This document shows, piece by piece, positions 6,010 through 11,802 of a DNA stretch of 11,802 nt. Source of the DNA: Candidatus Sulfopaludibacter sp. SbA3 (GTDB taxonomy: Bacteria > Acidobacteriota > Terriglobia > 2-12-FULL-54-10). The notes below the pieces were generated by a model, which saw only the letters and a program-made list of their open reading frames with translations, had not been told where the DNA came from and searched no databases. The stretch covers positions 1 to 11,802 of the forward strand of contig CAMBEY010000067.1 in NCBI GenBank assembly GCA_945865705.1, read 5' to 3'. A program made the translations under genes and the position numbers. Each line of letters opens with the position of its first letter. The stretch's first letter is position 1.

Positions 6010-6897
6010 ATGAAATCTCAAATGAAGATGCACTGCCAATCTCGCAACTACTTTCCGCGAAACGCTTCACAGTGCCGAAGCGCCTGCCGCGCTTTGCTTT
6101 TATGTTTAACCTTGCCATTGGGCGCATCGTTACTGCGCGCGCAATCCACAAACTTTCTGGGCAAGGTGGTCCATCTCCCGGATTCCAGCGCTGAAATATT
6201 TTCGCCCGCCACGGGCCGTACGATTTCTCCCAAAGAGAAGCCTTATACAGTCGGCGACCGTGTGAAGAAGGGCGACCCCGTGGTCATCATCGAACACCGC
6301 TACAATCTGCACGATGCGGCGCATATCTCCAACCAGCGTTGGGATTTGCTGAAAGTATTGCTGGACACCCGCTACCGGGCGCTGGAGGCGCGCATCGCAC
6401 GCGAGCGCGGTGAGCGCCTGATGAGCCTGGGCAATCTCTCCGGCCAGCAATTGCAGCATCTGAAAGCCGAAGAGCTGGACGCCAGGGCGGAATACGAAAA
6501 AGCCCGCACTCTGATTGGTCAGCAGGACGAACAGATCGGCAATGTGTCGCCAACACGGAAGCCGCTGGCCTCGCCCATTGATGGTGAAATTGCAGAAGCG
6601 GCGTTCACACAAAATCAAACGGTGAATGAGGGATTCAAGCTCTATCGCATCGTGAATCTCGCACAGGTCGGCGTGGCGGCGCGCGTAATTGAGTCGCAGT
6701 TCCGCTCCTGGCCCATGGGTACAACGGCGGGGATACGTTTCGACAATCTGCCGGGTAAAGTTTTTACCGGCACGCTGGAAATCATTGAACCCGCAGTTGA
6801 CCAGGAAACGCGCACCCGCGAATTGATTTTTCGCGTCAGCAATCCGGATGAGCTTCTCCGCTTCGGCATGATTGGCCGCGTGGAGGTGGCTCCGTGA
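6010..6897 (+). CDS. Short periplasmic adaptor (membrane fusion protein) of an RND system
   Basis: This protein of up to 295 aa starts at ATG 6010; alternatives at 6022 and 6028 are in frame and the ribosome site is weak. An export signal spans about 27-45 (hydrophobic LLLCLTLPLGAS, ending LLRAQ). The lipoyl/biotinyl-like half motifs lie at about 48-95 (PATGR, VGDRVKKGDPVVIIE) and 185-215 (PLASPIDGEI, then VNEGFKLYRIV). They flank a helical hairpin (100-175) containing LSGQQLQHLKAEELDARAEY. A beta-barrel domain follows (216-293, AARVIESQ to GMIGRVEVAP). The protein stops there and lacks the membrane-proximal domain normally present at the C terminus of HlyD/CusB adaptors of 350-400 aa. Adaptors bridge the inner-membrane pump and the outer membrane factor. 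The stop overlaps the GTG of the next adaptor. The family call is confident; whether it forms mixed hexamers with its neighbour is inference. Confidence 0.85.
   Translation: MKSQMKMHCQSRNYFPRNASQCRSACRALLLCLTLPLGASLLRAQSTNFLGKVVHLPDSSAEIFSPATGRTISPKEKPYTVGDRVKKGDPVVIIEHRYNLHDAAHISNQRWDLLKVLLDTRYRALEARIARERGERLMSLGNLSGQQLQHLKAEELDARAEYEKARTLIGQQDEQIGNVSPTRKPLASPIDGEIAEAAFTQNQTVNEGFKLYRIVNLAQVGVAARVIESQFRSWPMGTTAGIRFDNLPGKVFTGTLEIIEPAVDQETRTRELIFRVSNPDELLRFGMIGRVEVAP
6882..6886 (+). promoter_or_regulatory. Shine-Dalgarno sequence deciding a GTG start
   Basis: GGAGG lies 7 nt before the GTG at 6894, inside the last codons of the preceding adaptor gene. It favours this GTG over the in-frame ATG at 6909 and implies coupled translation through the GTGA overlap. 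Confidence 0.7.
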
Positions 6898-8765
6898 CCT
6901 CACCGAGAATGAAACGATCGTGTCCGTTTCCGGAGCTTGCGATTCTCGCAACCGCAGCCCTCTGCCTTTGTGCGGGGATTCTTATCCCCACCTCGCTCCG
7001 CGCGCATGGCGAAGTCGCAGGTGGCGGCCGGCAGACATTCGTCCAGAACGTAACCGGCGCGAACGGCAACTACCGCGTGGAGATCATGTACTCGCCGTCG
7101 CTTCCCGTTGCGGGCGAGATTGCCAACGTCGAAATCAAAGCGTTCCGCCTGCTCGCAGTTCCCGATCCGCTGCTTGGCACCGAAATTCCCTTGGGGCTCC
7201 AGCCGGAAGGCTCACTCGTCGATACGCAATCGCAACGCGCCGTCGAGCCGCACCTGCCCGTTCACCCGGAGGGAGAGGCGGGAGTGTTTGGCATTGCGGA
7301 ACACCAGTTCCCCAAAGCGGGGTCCTTCAATCTCCACTTCACTTTCAAGACGGAAACTGGCGATGAGTTCAGCCTGGATTTCCCGATCACGGTGCAGAGC
7401 AATCCAGCCAGTTTTTTTCGGCTCATGGTGAATATCGCCCTGGTACTTTTAGTCGTTGGATTAACTGCGATCCAGTTGTGGCGTGTGCGTCAGCAGGCCG
7501 GCGAAGTGAGCGGTGCCGGGACGCGCATGGTCAGGCCCGCTCTGATCGGACTGGCCTGCTTAATCTTCGTGGTTGGGGTGATGGACCGATTCATCCTTCC
7601 TGCCGTGCTGAATATGCGCAAGACGGTGGCGCCACCGGAAGGTGAGCAATTCGTCGTTCTGAATGAAGATGGAACGTACGCCATCACGGACGCGGCGCAA
7701 AAGGAATTGGGAATTACTCTAGCGGAAGCGAAGCAGGTCTCGCTCGATCAGGTTGTTCGTGCTACCGGCCACGTCGAAGCGCGGCCTGATCTCACCGCGA
7801 TTGTCGAGGCTCCGCTGTGGGGGCGAATCGAGTTCGCGCCCAAGCCACTGAGTCTTGGCGAAACCGTCAAGCGCGGCCAGCAGTTGGCGGTGGTAACGCT
7901 GGAGCTTTCCGCCATTGAACGCGGTCCGATGGAAGCCAAGGATCTCGACATCAACGGCGTGCTGGCTCGCGCTCGTGAGCGGCGCGATGCGGCGCAGCTT
8001 GAACTGGATCGCACGCAAAAGTTGGCCGCCGCAAATCCGCTTTACGAAGCAGATGCCAAGTGGGCCAAGGAGTTGCGCGATGAAGCGGTGCGCATCTTCG
8101 ACGAAGTCCGCAAGCAGGACGAAGCCATGGAGGCCACCAAAAAGTTTCGCGACCCGCGCCGAACGCCCGTCGGCTCTCCCATTAATGGCATTATCGCTTC
8201 CATAAATTTCACGCCAGGCGAGCTGAATCTCAACGACGAGTATAAGCAGCTATTCACCATCGTGGACCCCAGCCGGGTGTGGGTAAAAACGCAGGTGTAC
8301 GGCTTGGACTTGCTTACGTTGAAAAGGGGACAATCGGCTACCATCATCCCCCCCTCCGCGGGTGCCAAGACATTGTCGGGAACCGTCCACTGGATCGGCG
8401 ACACAATTGATTCCGCTAATCGGTCGGTGCCGGTTATCGTGGATGTGGTGAATGAAGGTAACGTGCTGGCTCTCGAATCTTTTGTTCGCGCAGAGTTTCG
8501 CCGGCAGCAGCGCGTGCTGGCTGTTCCCGAGCAGGCGGTCATCGATACCGGAACCAAGCGCTGGGTATATATAGCGCGGGCGGACGGAAACTTTGCCGCG
8601 CAACCGGTGGAAGTAGGGATTCGCCAAAACGGTTTTTGGCAGGTGCTGTCAGGAATCGGTGAAGGAGATCGCGTGGTGGTGAATGGCGCGGGCATGCTGG
8701 GCGCGCTGCCAGGCCAGCAGTCGGAGAGCGCCTCCTATGCGGTGCCGGCAGTCGCCGCACATTAA
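6894..8765 (+). CDS. CusB-like periplasmic adaptor fused to an N-terminal periplasmic domain with two membrane helices
   Basis: The GTG start at 6894 has an ideal Shine-Dalgarno sequence. The 623-aa product begins with a signal peptide (about 12-37, ending SLRAHG) and a beta-rich domain (38-172). That domain resembles the YtkA/FixH-type Ig-like fold (NYRVEIMYSPSLPVAGEIAN, HPEGEAGVFGIAEHQFPKAG, FNLHFTFKT). Two membrane helices follow (about 175-196 and 215-238) around a basic cytoplasmic loop. A full CusB/HlyD adaptor then runs from about 253: an N-terminal barrel strand and ATGHVEARPD, a lipoyl half at 302-335 (LGETVKRGQQLAVV), a helical hairpin (350-415), a second lipoyl half (426-456, GSPINGIIASINFTPGEL), a beta-barrel (460-540) and a membrane-proximal domain (541-605, VPEQAVIDTG, GIGEGDRVVVNGAGML). 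It links the RND pump to its outer membrane partner. The extra domain may sense or deliver substrate, which is inference. Confidence 0.88.
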   Translation: MTSPRMKRSCPFPELAILATAALCLCAGILIPTSLRAHGEVAGGGRQTFVQNVTGANGNYRVEIMYSPSLPVAGEIANVEIKAFRLLAVPDPLLGTEIPLGLQPEGSLVDTQSQRAVEPHLPVHPEGEAGVFGIAEHQFPKAGSFNLHFTFKTETGDEFSLDFPITVQSNPASFFRLMVNIALVLLVVGLTAIQLWRVRQQAGEVSGAGTRMVRPALIGLACLIFVVGVMDRFILPAVLNMRKTVAPPEGEQFVVLNEDGTYAITDAAQKELGITLAEAKQVSLDQVVRATGHVEARPDLTAIVEAPLWGRIEFAPKPLSLGETVKRGQQLAVVTLELSAIERGPMEAKDLDINGVLARARERRDAAQLELDRTQKLAAANPLYEADAKWAKELRDEAVRIFDEVRKQDEAMEATKKFRDPRRTPVGSPINGIIASINFTPGELNLNDEYKQLFTIVDPSRVWVKTQVYGLDLLTLKRGQSATIIPPSAGAKTLSGTVHWIGDTIDSANRSVPVIVDVVNEGNVLALESFVRAEFRRQQRVLAVPEQAVIDTGTKRWVYIARADGNFAAQPVEVGIRQNGFWQVLSGIGEGDRVVVNGAGMLGALPGQQSESASYAVPAVAAH

Positions 8766-8887
8766 GCCAAACTTTGAGTGTGTTGATCTGCAAATTTAGC
8801 GAACCGAAATTCTGGAAATATAGTCCATTGCAATGGAAAGTTTCAAAGCACAATAACGCAGCAATATAAACGAGCCTGTCCCGACTC
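8766..8887 (+). promoter_or_regulatory. AT-rich gap before the pump gene with candidate promoter and 14-bp palindrome
   Basis: This 122-nt gap is clearly more AT-rich than the genes around it. A possible promoter is TTTAGC (8795-8800), an 18-nt spacer and TATAGT (8819-8824). The perfect palindrome TCCATTGCAATGGA (8824-8837) overlaps the end of that -10 and the expected start site, which is a classical operator position. A second weak candidate is TTTCAA (8841-8846), 18 nt, TATAAA (8865-8870), giving a very short leader. No convincing terminator is visible after the adaptor stop. Both promoter matches are weak and read by eye. Confidence 0.35.
8824..8837. promoter_or_regulatory. 14-bp perfect palindrome, possible operator of the RND pump
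   Basis: TCCATTGCAATGGA is identical on both strands. It shares the outer TCCA/TGGA with the 12-bp palindrome at 5395-5406 in the same operon. The palindrome is seen; an operator role is inference. Confidence 0.35.

Positions 8888-11802
<2,915 letters not shown>

Noticed and set aside
6130..6951. Long minus-strand open frame (273 aa) opposite the first adaptor gene
   Set aside because: It is antisense to a gene with clear adaptor domains, shows no recognisable domain, and its length follows from GC-rich codon bias on the other strand.

Overview
The window carries nine protein-coding genes, all on the + strand, with short gaps. There are no RNA genes, mobile elements or CRISPR arrays that I can see. 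Moderately high GC, Gram-negative envelope genes (an RND pump with periplasmic adaptors), a secreted cohesin-like protein and a MoxR/DUF58/VWA cluster suggest a diderm such as Acidobacteriota or a related phylum. This assignment is inference and low confidence.

Region 1 (1-3664) is a compact Bat-type (MoxR) operon. It holds the 3' end of a MoxR AAA+ ATPase, a DUF58 protein with a VWA-like metal site, a BatD-like membrane protein, and a membrane-anchored BatA/BatB-like VWA protein. Gaps are 25 nt, a 4-nt overlap and 62 nt, so co-transcription is likely. By family knowledge these proteins form a MoxR-chaperone plus VWA-adaptor module acting at the inner membrane. Only one TM-VWA protein is present, and no TPR (BatC/E) gene follows.

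Region 2 (3665-4612) is a 244-nt non-coding leader, then a secreted cohesin-domain-like protein with a G8 tract inside the end of its signal sequence, then an 89-nt gap.

Region 3 (4613-11802, running off the right edge) looks like one efflux operon. In order it holds a short exported helical protein whose segments resemble parts of a TolC-type outer membrane factor but which is about half the usual length; a secreted FMN-binding-domain-like protein whose flavinylation motif has lost its Thr/Ser; a short periplasmic adaptor; a second, long adaptor fused to an N-terminal periplasmic beta-rich domain with two membrane segments; and a CusA/CzcA-type RND pump, complete except for its last transmembrane part. 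The two adaptor genes overlap by 4 nt and are translationally coupled. The pump follows an AT-rich 122-nt gap containing a perfect 14-bp palindrome.

The most unusual content is region 3: a tripartite pump set with a reduced outer-membrane-factor-like component, two non-identical adaptors, and a degenerate flavin-domain protein. The substrate cannot be read from the sequence. The methionine triad known from CusA is not apparent in the pump, so a Cu(I)/Ag(I) label would be unsafe.
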